DNA of 64,000 nucleotides from Stenopsyche tienmushanensis (GCA_008973525.1 WACJ01000351.1:62001-126000); one strand, 5' to 3'. Shown: positions 13,359-27,492, counted from the first letter of the stretch. A program made the numbers and translations. The notes: a model not told the origin generated them from the letters alone.

Positions 13359-13608
13359 TTAGATCATTTTAGTAAGATAAATAGGAAAATTAAGAGATAT
13401 CATTTTATGGATCAGACTGCGGTGCCAAACGGTGTCGAATGCCTTTTCGATGTCGAGTAGTACCATACCGGTACTTCTCTTCATGTTAAAGTTTCTAGTA
13501 ATGTATTCAGTCAGTCTGGTCAACTGATGAACCGAATTGCACATTATTAATAACATTTATACTAAGTTCATCCAGTCTATTTAGAATAAGTTTTTTAAAT
13601 ATTTTGCC
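13359..13608 (-). mobile_element. Jockey-type non-LTR retrotransposon, reverse transcriptase fragment
   Basis: Minus strand reads GKIFKKLILNRLDELSINVI then NNVQFGSSVDQTD and a stop. A frameshift leads into HQLTRLTEYITRNFNMKRST and then GMVLLDIEKAFDTVWHRSLI with HKM. GK-x-F-E/K-KL-I-L-x-RL and D-x-EKAFDTVWH are core reverse transcriptase motifs of the Jockey group. The YxDD box is absent, so only the first third of the domain is present. Confidence 0.85.
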
Positions 13609-15860
13609 ATATCAGCAAATTGATTATTTTTTAAAAAAAAAATAAGGTTCAACTTTTTTTCAAATGCAATACCAAGGATATACATTTATTAAAATTCTTA
13701 AATTCCAAATAAGCCACATAAATTTGGTCTAAAATTTTGACTAAAAGTCGATGTTAAATTTAAATATTTTTAAAAAAAATGAAATTATTAAGGGATGTTT
13801 GTTTTCAGAATTATCTCACAATATCTTTCTTATAGCCAAATATGGAAATAAAGATTTACCACAGATTTAAATAAGTTGACTGCAGTATATTTTTATTACT
13901 AATTTTTATTTTTTTAGATTTAAATATATCTTTATTGTTAATAGATTATTATTCATTCATATATATTTTTATGAAAACATATGCTTCTATGATCTGTATA
14001 CATCTGCCATGCAGTAATTACAACACTGATCACATCATGTCTTTTGGGGAACATTATATGATAGTCTTCGTCCATCTTAAATGCATTTACTTTGTCCCAT
14101 AACAACCTCAATTTACCACCAAACATAGCCAGAATGTTCCCGAGACGAGTTGAAAATGCTCATGAATTCTCAAATGTGAAATTCTCGACAAATTTACATG
14201 TGTTTAATAAAGACAGATGACTTATGTCCACTATGAGATAAATATTTTTAATTAAAACAATTAAAAACCACATAATTTAGTTAATTAACTAATATAAAAT
14301 ATTAATATCCATCGGTAATATGACCATTTAATAGATTTGCTAGCTCTCAAGTTATGAAAACTGCATGAAAAATCTTCGACAACAACCATGAATTTACTTA
14401 CCAACGATAAATCAGGGTCATAAATAAAAGGCTTGCCGATATTTACGAGCAAAAGTCGATCGCCATAACCTTTTCCACTAATGCGCCACAGTCTAAGTAG
14501 GCATCAAAATGTCAAAACCTTGGAAGGGTACTTAGGACGATATTATGGCTTTCCTACTTTTACATTTTTTTTTATTCTCGCAGAATAATAAAAAATATTT
14601 TTGCGTACAATTCCTCAGCGAAAAAGTGAACAAACGCGCAAGCAGAGTCGTTTTATGGCACTTTCTCCTCGTAAATACTTGTAAAAATGCTGAAAAATCG
14701 TCATTTAATGTTTCAACCCTTTAAACGAAGACGGCGCTTCCGAGCTAACTCCCTTAAGACGAAGCATCAGCGTAGCTTTTTATGGTTATGTTATATTTAT
14801 AGCTATTTTTAATCACGCAAAATTACTCCGCTGTGGCAGTGAATAGGGAAAATTATGCAACCACTTTAGTGGTTAATGTTTCATAACGTCATATCCAAGG
14901 TGCACTTCCTTTTAGAGAATTCAAGAGCTTTACCGCAAAGAAGAAACTCTAAGACTCTCGAGTCTTAAAATAGCTTACTGGTATTTTGACCCGAGCTAAC
15001 CGACTCTAATAAATATTATATCCTATATTGAATTGGATTAGGCTAAAAACTATCTTTTGAAATATAAATTCAACCCATGATAATACTACCATATTAGCAT
15101 AAGCGTTTTCTATTTTTTTTTCTAAATATTTCTTCTCTTCTGTTGTCTTTTCATATCATCATATTTTTAGGGTCAGAAATATTTACGACCTCATGAGAGG
15201 TTCACACGTTTAGCAGCGTATTGAAAATGTCGTAAAGGGGGAAGTTAAAAATATATGTGATCGTATTCTTTATTCCCTCCCCTCGTGTCGGTTTAAAGCT
15301 AACACGATTTCTTTTTATGGTGGATTCTGTCATTTAATTGAAAAACTCAGCTTTTACCTTTTACTCCGTATATTATCATTTCGTCATGATGAATAAGTAT
15401 TACTTAACCTTTTTAATGCTGATCTAAAAATTGGACCAACGTTAAGAATGCCGAAGTAAAAAACGCGAAGAATGTTTGCGAAAATATTCATTCAAAAAAA
15501 AATTACAAAAGTTATATATTACGACATAAAAAAAATCATACGTTGTTAAAAATAATTATGAAATAAATTTTCTTTTCTTTAATTTGGCCATAGTTTGATA
15601 TGGAAAATGTAACATATCACTCAATAAGTTCGTAGGATAATTTTTCCATATATTCAATCATCCAGGCCATTCAAATCCTTCTTTTAGTACTGCCTCGTAA
15701 ATGAATGTCAAACTAAGATATCATTTTGGTAAATATCAAAAATATTATCGAGTAACTTTTTTTCGGGTGGCTTTTAGCAATCTCTTTTATGGGACTATTG
15801 CCAACCATTTTGACAAGATTTTTCATAGCAAATATATGTTTTAAAAATTTGGTCGCCAGC
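13609..15860. other. AT-rich non-coding DNA, nothing recognised
   Basis: No convincing gene, repeat partner or structured RNA was seen. Confidence 0.5.
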
Positions 15861-15930
15861 CATACCTCCTGTAGATTTGAACTCATAACGATTGAGTAAC
15901 TAGTCCGATCGCTTAATCGGGCGTCTATCT
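15861..15930 (-). repeat. tRNA-derived SINE head, copy 1
   Basis: Minus strand has an A-box-like TTAAGCGATCGGA (15904-15916) and a B-box-like GAGTTCAAATCTACAGGAGG (ending near 15865), spaced as in a tRNA. No acceptor stem can be formed. The B-box flank GTTCAAATCTA...AGGTAT is shared with 20311-20380. Confidence 0.5.
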
Positions 15931-16136
15931 CGAGTTACTGATAGATATGTTGTCTTTGAATCTTGGCACACACATTTCAGTTTACTATCGTAGTTGTACA
16001 TTTAATTTCTCCTTCAAAATATTATTAAACAAGAAATTAATATAAAGTTCTATTGAGCTATTTCCTGACAGAATTCTCTCGTGATTTTTTTATATTTATT
16101 TTTATTATTCACACCTAGGTTGATACAAGTATAAGG

Positions 16137-16418
16137 TCAACTCGTAGTGACATGCTCCGAAGCTATGGCAGAAGGCCTTGAATGCCTAAAAGGCACCGGA
16201 CCTGGCCACCAAGTCCCTGTGGCCAAGAGGTCCAGAAAAAGGACCTCTGATACGGCACAGGAGCGCCTCTCTCTCGGCCGACGTGCCCAAACATGACCAC
16301 AGAACGTGATCCCCGTCCATGAAAGGATCCCCGCATACACAGTCCGAACTATCTTTTTTTTTTTCATTTTTGCCAGGTATGCCGCAAAACGGTCGTGTCC
16401 CGCCAAGAACTGGGAAGT
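16137..16418 (-). mobile_element. R1-like non-LTR retrotransposon 3' coding fragment
   Basis: Minus strand reads TSQFLAGHDRFAAYLAKMK, then an 11-A run that breaks the frame, then DCVCGDPFMDGDHVLWSCLG and TSAERE. The order Q-F-L-x-GH-x-x-F-x-x-YL followed by a C-x-C...H...C zinc-knuckle-like segment is the usual end of R1/TRAS-type ORF2 proteins. The remainder of the element is not visible nearby. Confidence 0.7.
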
Positions 16419-19400
16419 CTAGTGATAGGGTCCAGTGAATCTACATCCCTCAGAGATGGTTATGCCTAGGAAGACGACGTTTTTATCGAAAACTATACAT
16501 TCTCTATCATATTTTTATATGATTTTTAAAAGGAAAACGGAAATAAGAAGCGTAATTCTTTACAGGTTACTGACAACATAAGCCATGAAATATATTATTT
16601 ATTAATTTGTATATTTTTTATTAGTAGTATTTTGATTATAAGGACATACTGTCATAAGTCTGTTTCAATTTAACAAATTTTAGTCAGCTAACTATACGTT
16701 TTAAGAACTATTTCGGTTTTTAATTAAATACATTCAAATTTGTTCTGCCCTAAAAAAGTATTTTCCGTCACGTTTAAAAAAGATAACAGAGGAGACTCCG
16801 ATCTGGCAAAAAATGTAACATCTGCCCGAAATTAAATAGGAAAAAAATTCGGGGACGTGACTCTAAAAAGGCCGAAGGTGTGTGAGTTCTCAGCCCTTAG
16901 GCTACGGCTAAATTAATTCCAGTGTCTGCAGTCCAGTCACGTACTGAAACGATATCAGCTACGGCCCTGGCTTACATATTTATTTCTACTGTTCGGTAAT
17001 TAACACGTCCCACTGATGGATATTTGTTACGGCGCCCCCATAACCGCCCCCAAAGCGCCCGTCGCGGCCCTGATATTAGTTGTGTGATTTACCCGGATGA
17101 AAAGCGAGTTATTCGCATTTGATGAATGGTCTGCTTACTGGAGATGATGGAAAAGAATCGTGGAGATTTTCCTGGTTAATTTCATGTAAGTCCGTAAGTA
17201 CTGCGAACGTTTCCATCGAAATGGGATTATCTCGAATCTAAGATACTTTTGGTCAAAAGTTATGGAAAGATGATAACTCGAGATTGACGATAATATCATG
17301 TAAAGAGTTTTAATTGCGTTATTATTACCAGATTACACTTTAGTCATATTATTTAGCTTAAGAAGGATATTAATGATTAAATGTAAATATAATTCACCAG
17401 ATCAAGTGTTACCACCATCACAATTGAATTTTTACTATATTGATCATAAAACGTACAAAGTATGTATTCAAATTTAAAAAATATTTAATTTGATTAAGGA
17501 GTCAATTCAAGTTGAAGTCTTAGTTAAAAAAAGAATCTCATCAATAATTTATAATACTAAACTGCTTTTTGTTCATGACGAATTTCTTACAATATTAAGT
17601 CTCCATATGATGGGTACATGTGATAATATGATAATAATATCCATCATATGTAAGGGATGAAAGTGTCTTTTTTATTGACACGTGTGCTATGTGTGCGAAA
17701 ATCAGTGAAGCATAAAAATAATGACGTCATTTTTATAAATGCATACCCAAAGTTGGTCGTAGCTTTGAGCCAAACGGTGTCAGTAAGGGGTTGTTTGCGA
17801 AATCAGCCGCATGACTCTAAAGTTACGGCAGCATTTGCGTATCTCTAAACACTATAATGGCAATATCAAAGTTCTCGCATACCTGGTGGGGTCGTTACCG
17901 TGTCATTTTCATCGTTAACCCGAATGTGCATAGGAATATTCAAGTGGCATAAGCGTAGGGGAAATTTCGAGGATGCACTCCAGGGGGTGGAATGTGCGGG
18001 AAGGCTTCGCACATTGTGGCATATTCACAGGCTGTCTTAATTTAATATTTTGGCGTTGTTTACATGGCACTTAAATGCGTGCCCCCTTTTATTTCCAATT
18101 CCAAAGAGCAATTCAATTTTATTCCCGTTCCCATTTTTACGATGCTCATAAATAATATAATTTTTTCCAAGCCCCTCGACACTCTTTATGTCTTATTTAT
18201 TCCTTTTCTTTCTCACCTCTTGAGTTTGGATGTTTTTTTTTTAACTCTATTATGGACTTAAGAAAATTATTTGTCGACGATGGGAAGGCAACGCCTTGAG
18301 TGATACGTTTTTTCTTATTATTTTTCGATGCCAAGGCGTAATGCGAACTTGCCATTTATTAAATAAACATATTTAAAGCCATTTCATTATTGTATATTTT
18401 ATATCTCATTTTTTAAAAAGTGATTTTTAAATAAAGTACTAGTAATAGCTTATAAGCTATAAATTAATATGTCAATCTAAAGAGTCAATTATAATTGAAT
18501 TCGAATCTTATATACATTATTTCGACGTGAAAACAGTTTCTTATAATAATATATTAAAGATAACACATATAATTTTATTTTCTAGATGGAAAATTATTAA
18601 ATAATCCTTATGATATTTGGATGATTCATCAACCTGTTATGATTAATTACTAAGTTAATAAGATCATCTTTTTAACCACTGTCACGTGAAAATCTTAATT
18701 AATTCCTAAATTAGGATTATATCATAATGCGTCGGTATTATAATATTTTCTATGATTAATATTATTGTAGGATGTTTTTATACTAAAAAATTTAATTCAT
18801 TTTGGTAGCATAAATAATTAATTTTACAAGGCTCAAAAAAAATCCTAACGAACCGGCGCGGCGAGCCGGTACATAACATCTATCTCATCAAAAAATTCAC
18901 ATTTTCATTGAATACATTCATACAGCATATTTTTAATTTTTTTTGTTAATATTAAAATTTTGACATTTCAGCATCTCATTTCAGCAGAACATCTTTTAAT
19001 AATGTTTATTTTAAAGTGGGATCTTTCCGCCGTTTATTATTTTTACTGCAATGTGAAGGTTTAGAACAAACAATTAATATCATGCAATTGGATCAATATA
19101 GCATAAAGATTTATTGTATTAATTAAAACATAAATATTTGTATAAATTGCAATTGAGAAATACATTTTAAAATTTAATTAAATGAATATGCAATTTATTC
19201 CTATTTCAATATGTGAATATACATATATATGAGATTCATTGAGATCTATGATTGAGTAGCAAACATATTTCTATTCTTTAGAACCTGAAAATCCGGATTA
19301 ACCTGGTTCGAAATGATCGATCGGAAAGATTAATACATCCGACCTCTTAAGCTTATTTGTACGATGGGAAACTTTCCCGCAATCCGATCCGAACCCATAA

Positions 19401-20310
19401 CTTTAAAATTAAAGCTCAGAAACTATCCCAGTTTGCTAACACTTGGTATTACATACAGACAAAGAGATGCATTCAGATTGCATGGGATTTTATTATTATA
19501 TATTTTTTGAATCATATGATAATAAAATATATTTTGTAACGATGAGTAAGCTTTTATTGTACAAAATATTGGAAAGATACTAATCAATCTTTATTTCTAA
19601 GTAGAATAAATGCCATTGTACAATATATTCATTTAACTGTTGTTAAAAATCATTTTCATATTGTATACGTCATGACATACACTCGATATTAAACGAATGA
19701 AATATGGACAAAAAAATTATTTGAATATTTTTATAATGTTTATAACGCTCTTACAGGTTATTTAAAATTAATAATCATTGATTTTTTTATGATATTAACC
19801 CTCTTAATACCCAAAGTGGCAACGACAATATATCGTTACGTACGCACTTAATATTCACATCACAAGAGAACTCTGACCCAAAATATTTTCATAGAACTTC
19901 ATATTAAGCTATTGTTTAATAGATGATCATATTTTGAAGGAAAAACTAAATGCACAATTGCGACAAGATATTTAAGTCTAAGTGTCAAGGTTCAAAGACA
20001 ATAAATCTGACAGTGACTCGATGATATTTTTAGCATTTACTTATTATTTAAAATTATTTTTAGCATATGTTCAATATTAAACTATGATCAAGCGATCATT
20101 CTTCTTATCCGCAAAAGTGGCCTTAAAAAGAAAAGTGAAGCTTTTTCTTTAGATTAGATAAATAATTTTTGTATGATTTTTAACAAATATTGACTAAGTT
20201 TTTCTCCCTATGTTTAGTATTATGTTACTTTTTGAGTTTTGAATGTATCAAACACTTTTATACGGTTTTCATATTATTATGCGTATATATTATTTTATAC
20301 GTGTGATATA
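16419..20310. other. Non-coding DNA with GC-richer blocks at 16800-17130 and 17650-18060
   Basis: The two blocks contrast with very AT-rich flanks and show no coding or repeat signature. They are candidates for conserved intronic elements. A TTAACCC-type transposon end at 19795 is listed separately. Confidence 0.45.
19795..19850 (+). repeat. TTAACCC end with subterminal palindrome, piggyBac-like
   Basis: TTAA at 19795-19798 followed by CCCTCTTAATACCCAAAGTG and an imperfect AACGA...TCGTT palindrome. The layout is like a piggyBac MITE end. The partner end was not located. Confidence 0.35.
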
Positions 20311-20380
20311 TACCTCTTTTAGATTTGAACCTACAATGTTTGAATTGCGAATCCAACTGCTAAGCCATAGGTCTATTTAC
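20311..20380 (-). repeat. tRNA-derived SINE head, copy 2
   Basis: Minus strand has A box TGGCTTAGCAGTTGG (20353-20367) and B box GGTTCAAATCT (20321-20331), followed by AAAAGAGGTATATA. A proper acceptor stem is lacking, so this is a tRNA-derived SINE or tRNA relic rather than a working tRNA. Confidence 0.55.
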
Positions 20381-20524
20381 AGGAAATAAAATAATACTAT
20401 GGTTAATAATCGTAAATCAACGTAATTGATGCCAATATTAGTGTAAATGTGTCAGGTGTTAGTCGAATCGACTAACAATTACCTTCTAAAAATAAATGCT
20501 ATTTAGATTATTGTATTTAAGAAG

Positions 20525-20839
20525 CATAAAATCAATAAGGTCATCTAGAGTACTTTTTCACTATCTCCTGAGAAAAATTATTCACTCTTTAAAAATTTTC
20601 CATACTCCCTATCGAGACGATCCTGAAAGCACCCATCGACACGTTCATCCAGGTGGCCCGCCGGGTGAGCGTTCTAAATGAAACTCGGAGATCTTGCTAT
20701 CTGCAATATCGAGCGAACGAGGGGATGAATGTATGATACAGACGAATTGGATGAATATCCCTTCCTGTGAATGGATATTAAAGAAGCCTTAGTCCTGCAG
20801 TAGACTATTTGTGACTGCACTATGATGATGTTGATGAAT
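20525..20839 (+). repeat. Dispersed repeat family D, copy 1 (non-LTR/SINE-like 3' end)
   Basis: Closely similar to the complement of 44885-45590 over TGAATGTATGATACAGACGA, CCCTTCCTGTGAATGGATAT and GACTGCACTATGATGATG, ending in an irregular ATGATGATG tail. A simple-repeat tail of this sort is usual for insect non-LTR elements and their SINE partners. No coding part is present. Confidence 0.7.
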
Positions 20840-23791
20840 CATACAGAGAGTACATAAAATAGCGTAAATATACATATGAACCATAAGCTGATCTAATTCG
20901 GACTTAATCCAAGTAGGAAATTTCAAACTCGGAGGACTTTATTGAATCTCGCAATAAAGTGTCAACCCTTATCTTAATTTTAATCTCATTCGAAACTGGT
21001 AATTCTATTAGAGCAACTTTTGACAGATGCACTAGGGAAACTTTAATCGAGTTATAAAAATCTGGCCGAAATCGAAAATTTCGTTTGCGCACTTTGGAAG
21101 TATAGTTAAATAATTTTTGATATATTTCGGGCAAAAACCCTATTCCGTGATTCATAAAGCGTTCAAAGCTCGAAACTTTGTCTCGTAACTTTCAACTTTG
21201 GAACTTTGTGGCAACGCCGAAAGAAAACTACGGATCGCCACAAATATCGTTTGGAAACCATTGAATTAGTTTTTAATAACATATACTTCCTTTAAAAGTC
21301 AGTTCAGTTTGACTATTTTCTAACATCAACAATAAGACATAAGCTACCGAAAGGTTTTATTTTGTTATCAGAGCATTGTTATTACACAAATATTGATCTG
21401 TGGTTAATTATATAAAGGTTCAAAGTATTTTCACCGTGGGTTATATTTATGCTGTTTCATTACTCTTCTGGATTAATCAAATTTGACATAATCAATATTA
21501 ATGGTTTTAAAACTTTAATTAAGGGATATAATCTTCAATTTAGGCTTGTCTATTATAATTATAAATTCACCAAGGATATGCTACCTTAGCTTACCTTAGA
21601 TAAATTCATGCCAATATATGCTCAAAATAATACTGAGAGACTATTTTCCTTTATAGGTATATCCTGTAATATTGAAATCCTATATTAATATCTGAGAAAT
21701 CTATGAGTATTTATCACGAGACGTTTGTATTTGCAGATCGTGCTAAAACAGATAAGTATAGGGATTTGCAAGTGCAATAATCGTGGCTTAAACTCCTTAC
21801 AGGGCGTTCGGATGGTAAATAGAAGTGTTAAATATTTGTCTACGAGATCGGATAGTATTACATTAAAGCATGATAATTTTGCAGTTTATGGATTAATAGC
21901 GCAAATTCTTGTTTTAAACATTATGGTTATGTGCAAATTTACATCAAATATTATGCACAGATTAGAGATGTTTCGTAATAAAAGTAATAGTAAATTAATA
22001 TTTTAGTAATAATATGCCCATAATCTCTTAATATATAGTCTCATAATCATATAAATGCTTGTATAGAAGCATAAAAAAATAACAAATTAAGCGTTTTATA
22101 AATGATTGCCCATTAATTTCATAAGTAGATATTTCGCAACATCTTTGTAATCAGCATTTTGTAATAAAAAAATATATGAATTAAGTTTATATTAAAAAAA
22201 AAAATATCCATTCGTAAAATATAATAATACATAAATGTCATAAGGTTTTAAAGGCGTATGATATATGGAGCACAAAGACTAGAAGTGGATAGAATGTTAA
22301 AGATATCAATAATCATCATTTTCCATGTATGCTTGTTAAAAATACCTCTTAACATGATTCAATTTGTAATAACAACTACTTTGAGCATATGTCCAAAATG
22401 CAAATCTTTCATGTTTAAAGTTTCATTTGGAATAATAATTGATGTATAGTCATGCACTTTGAATCCTCTCAAAGCCATATATTCAACTATTCGAATAGCT
22501 CTCTCCATAAACTTTACCAACAGCTACTATGCTGTACTATTTTTGGATTCATCAACAGTCAATTTTTATCTTACAGGATTGTGATTATCATTGCCAAGAA
22601 AATATGCTGTCTTTTGTAAATATATGAATTTTTTACATGTGAAACGGTAAATTTTCCTTTTATTTTAGTTCGTTCTAGTTCATCCTAAAAACTTATTGAG
22701 TATTTTGTTATATCATATGAAGGACATGATCTATTTCAATATATACCAAACGGGATTGTAACAATATCATAGGATTTTTTCGAGATCTCGCCCAACTATC
22801 GACGTTATCTGATATCAAGAATGAGGAGATTTGTCAGCATCAAGTTCATGAGATTTATCAAAGGTAATTCATTTATGAAATTTTGAGATAAAAGCCCACA
22901 GGTATGAAGTAACGAGCTTATTTCACTCATCCCACTGGTGAATCTTCCAGCATCAAGCTTATATATACCAGAGTCACTCATTTTCTGAACACCACCAACC
23001 TGGAAGGTTTATCGCCCATGTGGGGTATTAATGGCAGTAGTGTAAAGCAAAACTTGTTCTTGGAGGCTTTGTCAGCCAAGCAAAATATTATAACCTCGAG
23101 TCTTATCTTTACTTCATCCTTTATATTTTTTTACGATGGCGTATACATAACTTATATATTCTGATATAAATAATATTTATCTATGATAAATATATTTTAC
23201 AACGCTCATTACAGCATTATCCAAAGTCAATGCGATGAAAACTGAATGAAATTATATATTTATGAATCAATTACATTGTAGGTTTAATGTTTGCTTTTTT
23301 GTTAGGATGAAAGCAGGCGTGGCATTGCAGTAATGACATTTTAATCTGACGGTGGAATTCTCATTTGGGACTCACGTCCCTTTTTTATGTCCCATTATTT
23401 TTCATAATATTAAACGAAAGTATCAACGCTTTTATATTAACGAGAATAAAGGACATAAAAATGAATGAATAATTAATGGAAAAAATTGTATTTTATTCAG
23501 CTAGGAAGCCACGTTTTAGTTACATTCGATCCTTATATGGGCTTAAAATAATTTTAAGCTTTGTATAATTTATATATATATTCTTCATATTTGAAATCCA
23601 ATATAACATGTAAAAATAAAATATTTTCAAAATAAATATTGCAATGAGATCAAAAAGTTGTAACCTGATCAAATCTATAATACAAAAAGCATAGAAATCT
23701 CGATCTTTTAAAGAAGCTGGAATGAAAAATCTTCCTGTAGATTATTATAGCAGAAAATACTGACTATTAACAATATCTTATACGCATAACC
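20840..23791. other. Non-coding DNA, possibly containing unrecognised transposon debris
   Basis: Around 22660-23100 the minus strand holds longer broken frames that read like an eroded protein, but no family was recognised. Confidence 0.4.
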
Positions 23792-23990
23792 TTTTGAAGA
23801 GTACAATCGCGTATTTGCGATCGAATTCCAGTGATTCATAAAGAGCATTCTTGTACGTTTATTTTGAAGATTGTGGATGGGAAACAGGGACGAAGAGAGT
23901 GTCTTTCGTACATCGTACAATTGTATAGATCGATAACCCAAATGAATCGACCTCAAGTATATTATTTATGTTTACGCGAAGAAATTGAGA
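23792..23990 (+). repeat. Dispersed repeat family A, copy 1
   Basis: Shares with 30281-30770 (inverted) and 48431-48855 the segments CGATCGAATTCCAGTGATTC, TTTCGTACATCGTACAAT-type text, TAGATCGATAACCCAAAT and TTTACGCGAAGAAAT. It is truncated where the downstream mariner debris begins. Confidence 0.7.
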
Positions 23991-24227
23991 AAACGTCTGT
24001 TGGAAAAGTGATACGGTATTTCGGGACTCGATAAGAATTTCATTGATTGATTTTCTACATAACAGACAGACGGTGAATGCAACCTACTACTGAATGCCAG
24101 TTGGTGGATGATTTTAAGGTTGCTTATCGTATCAAAAGACGAAGAAAACCTATTCGAGTTGTCATTCTGCTGTCTAAAAAGATACTAAACACCACTAAGT
24201 CGCTATCTGTCCAATCTTAACTTGTCC

Positions 24228-24486
24228 TTTTTCTGCATGACAACTCACCCAATTATACTGGAAACACGCACCTTACAGTCCAGACTTGGTCCCATGTGAC
24301 TATCAAATGTTTATAGACGCATTAGGAGGGCAACGATTTCAAGGTAGCGCTGCGGTCGAACAATACATGCGCAACTAGTTTTCTAATGAAGTGAACTATG
24401 TAGAGAAATAAGATACTCCATTTGTATTTTTGTAAATCACTAATAAATTTGTACAGAAAAATTCCGGGTTATATTTGAATCCTCTT
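24228..24486 (+). mobile_element. Mariner (irritans-like) 3' fragment
   Basis: Plus-strand pieces in two frames read FLHDNSPNY (second Asp motif), HAPYSPDLVPCDYQMF, ALGGQRFQGSAAVEQYMRN and a VNYVEK end. These correspond in order to the C-terminal third of an irritans-type mariner transposase. The 3' non-coding tail (about 24418-24486) is nearly the same as 38157-38240. Stops and a deletion before VNYVEK show it is dead. Confidence 0.75.
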
Positions 24487-27202
24487 GTATGAGCATTTTT
24501 CTTAACAAATAATGATTATTAAAATTATGAAATTAAAATTTGTGTGATATTATATTCGAAACCGATTAAAATTTTGATGATTCGGTTTATCCGTGCCCTT
24601 CTTCTCCAGCATTTGTCTCGATATTCGAGAGCATGTATTTATATGAATAGACATATTCACATGATCTCTTTTTCATTTTTCTTTATCGTTGTATAGATTA
24701 TTTGTCTTCATTTATATGATTTTATACCATTAAACCTGTCTCATAGTATTGTATGACTTCCTTGACTGATTGAAAATTGATAGTCAATGCTCATTGATAA
24801 GTAACTACAAAAGTTTTGAAATAAAAAAATTGAAAGCATCAAAAACTATGTATGTATATGCCAAAATAATTCAACAGGCCACATATTTAGAACGTAAGAT
24901 GAAAGTTATAGTAAGAAGTTTGAAAATGACTCCATAGGGATATGAAAAAGTCACAACAAAGTCTCTCATCTTACCAGGTAAATTATATTACAAAGTTTTA
25001 TGGCATAAGATCGATAGATATCTTTAAATAAACACGTGGAACTAAGATGTTTGCTACCCTTAACAAATTAATTTTATTAGATCCAGTACTATCTATAGAT
25101 ATTCAGTATTATTATTTTTATACATTTATTTTAATTCCCATTTGGGATAACTATACCTTGTATAAAAATAATATGATATAATAAAAGCTATTCATTACAT
25201 GATACTTAGATACAAAATGGCGGACGAAGTCTTAATAAAATTGTTCTTAAATAAATTTGCTTTGCTAATTAGATGAGCTTATATATGCGCAAGCAAGGAT
25301 CACTTCCAAGTTGATATTATTTATAGCTTTAATACTCAAATTTCTTCTGTCGCAAATTTTCGAGGAATTTTCTAATATTCCTGTCGCATATACTTTTACT
25401 TCAATTAACACACCCACACGTTTGGAAGAATATTAGCCGTTAATTAAAGTACCCAAATTTGTAGATTTACGTCAGTTAACGATAGACTTTTACATTAAAT
25501 TCGCATTCTCAAGCGCCATTATTAAACTTCGATTAACAGCCGATATAAAATTCAACCCAATCGTAGATACGTTAGTCGCCATCCACCTGTTATTGCCTTC
25601 ATTAAATTTTCAAGTAAGGCAAACCTTGATAAAAAGGAGATATTTGCACGTGGACCACTCAAGTAATTTATATTTATCGCACAAGTCTCCAGGTTTGCCC
25701 ATTTGGGACCGTATAAAGCCCGGGAGTGCGTTAAGTTTGTCACTCGTAAAAAAGCCTGTTATGGGAAAGCGTTGAATAGGAAAAAAAATCGAGGACGTCT
25801 CCTGTGGAAAACTGCCATCCTTACATATCACGAAAAATGACTCCTTAAACAGGATCATAAAGAATTCACGAATTTCGGCTCAAAAGTGTGCGCTTATTTT
25901 AGAATATCTGGATCGTTCTTCATCTCGTTTGTGATGTTTCATTTTAAATCATTCAAAATTCCGCCATAATTATTCAAAAATATTTCCGACGATAAGCATC
26001 ATTTGCTATTAAAATTCCATGGAATATGATGAACCTACTTAAATGCTACACAAATTGACCATTTTCTGATGGTAAAGGTTTGATCGCTCCTTAAAATAAT
26101 TGGGATCAAGCGTGGCAATCCCTTAATAAGCTAGGCCAAATCTAGATACCTACAAGCTTTAAGTTTCAAACAATTAATTTTGAACGTTTACCATATCTTC
26201 ATCTTCAAAATATGTTATTATTCAATAATTTAATACCACCATACAGACATATCAATAAGGTATGCTACCCTTATGTTTGATTAAAAATAAGAATACTCGT
26301 AGAAATCAAATAGGTAAAATTGCATTTCACCACTATATTCGGAATAATATGATGAAATTTGTTTTAGGTTTGAAATATAAATTGCATTTGCACATGCACA
26401 AAATTGTGCTTTGCCATCGATCTAAGAAAGTGATTGAATTATTCAATAATCTTGATTTGAGCAATTTAATTGCAAAAAAATTAAATTACAGTTTAAAGGA
26501 GAACATATTAACCGTTTTAAAAATGTGCAATTTGATACCTCAAGCAAAAATTACAGGAGTTATATTAAATTATTGAGTACTTTTTTAAGTACTATTCTTA
26601 TTAATATTTTATTATAAAAAATATGCATAATATTATAGTACAGTCATGTAAGATATGCTTTGCATAATAAATTTATACGAATTTTGAGAGTATGCATATT
26701 AAGAAGATAAAGCAATATAAGCAAAGCATATCCGATGAAGTTATACACCCAAATAGGAACATTTCGCTATTATTGTATCCAGAGTACAATTATGCAATGC
26801 ATGCAATCAGCAATGATTATATCTATGATATTATATTCTCCAAATCAAATGCCATGTATGCTTTGAGCAACGATCAAACAATGCAAAACGTTTTCTGTGG
26901 ATAGATTTTCTTAAATTCAAAAATAAATATATTTTTTTGGTCAGACAGTTTTTGTCCGCTATGACCATCAATCATAAAATACGGAAATTGTCGGATCATA
27001 TCCGCAGAATCCATCCTTGGTCTTAACCGATCTTGAATTTAATAGGAAATGAGTTGAATCCTAGGGATGGTCCCTTATCTATTTCTCGGTCACTAAATTC
27101 GATGGCTCTATTTACGTCCTTATAACTCCTCGGATGCGGAGAAGATATCTTAATGTGGTTGAATATTAAATTTGGAATATTTCACATAATTTTACTCTGT
27201 AC

Positions 27203-27211
27203 GGGGGGGGG
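27203..27211 (+). repeat. G9 homopolymer
   Basis: A run of nine G in AT-rich DNA, paired at a distance with the C13 run at 27480-27492. Confidence 0.9.
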
Positions 27212-27479
27212 TGAGATTTGGGCAAGCGTCGACTGATACCATAAATAAAGCTGATTTAATACTATACGTTTTAAGCCCGGTGAAACTTTTCAATTTTCTT
27301 CAAAATATAAAATGATACTTAAAATTAATTTATCGGGAAAGTAACGCGTAAAAAAATATTTTCGCAAGTAAAATACTGTTTTAAATTTTGAATTTCTTTC
27401 AAATTTATGGGGATTGAAAAGAAAGTTTCGCATTCAACCCATCAGCTTTTTCTCAATCAAGTTTCAATTTGTAAAGAGG

Positions 27480-27492
27480 CCCCCCCCCCCCC
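27480..27492 (+). repeat. C13 homopolymer
   Basis: Thirteen consecutive C. Such runs are rare in a genome this AT-rich and can also be an assembly weak point. Confidence 0.9.

Noticed and set aside
19305..19345. TGGTTCGAAATG, like a tRNA B box.
   Set aside because: No A box at the right distance and no cloverleaf can be folded.
26262..26576. 104-codon plus-strand frame.
   Set aside because: No motif, AT-driven lysine/asparagine/isoleucine content and no context for a gene.
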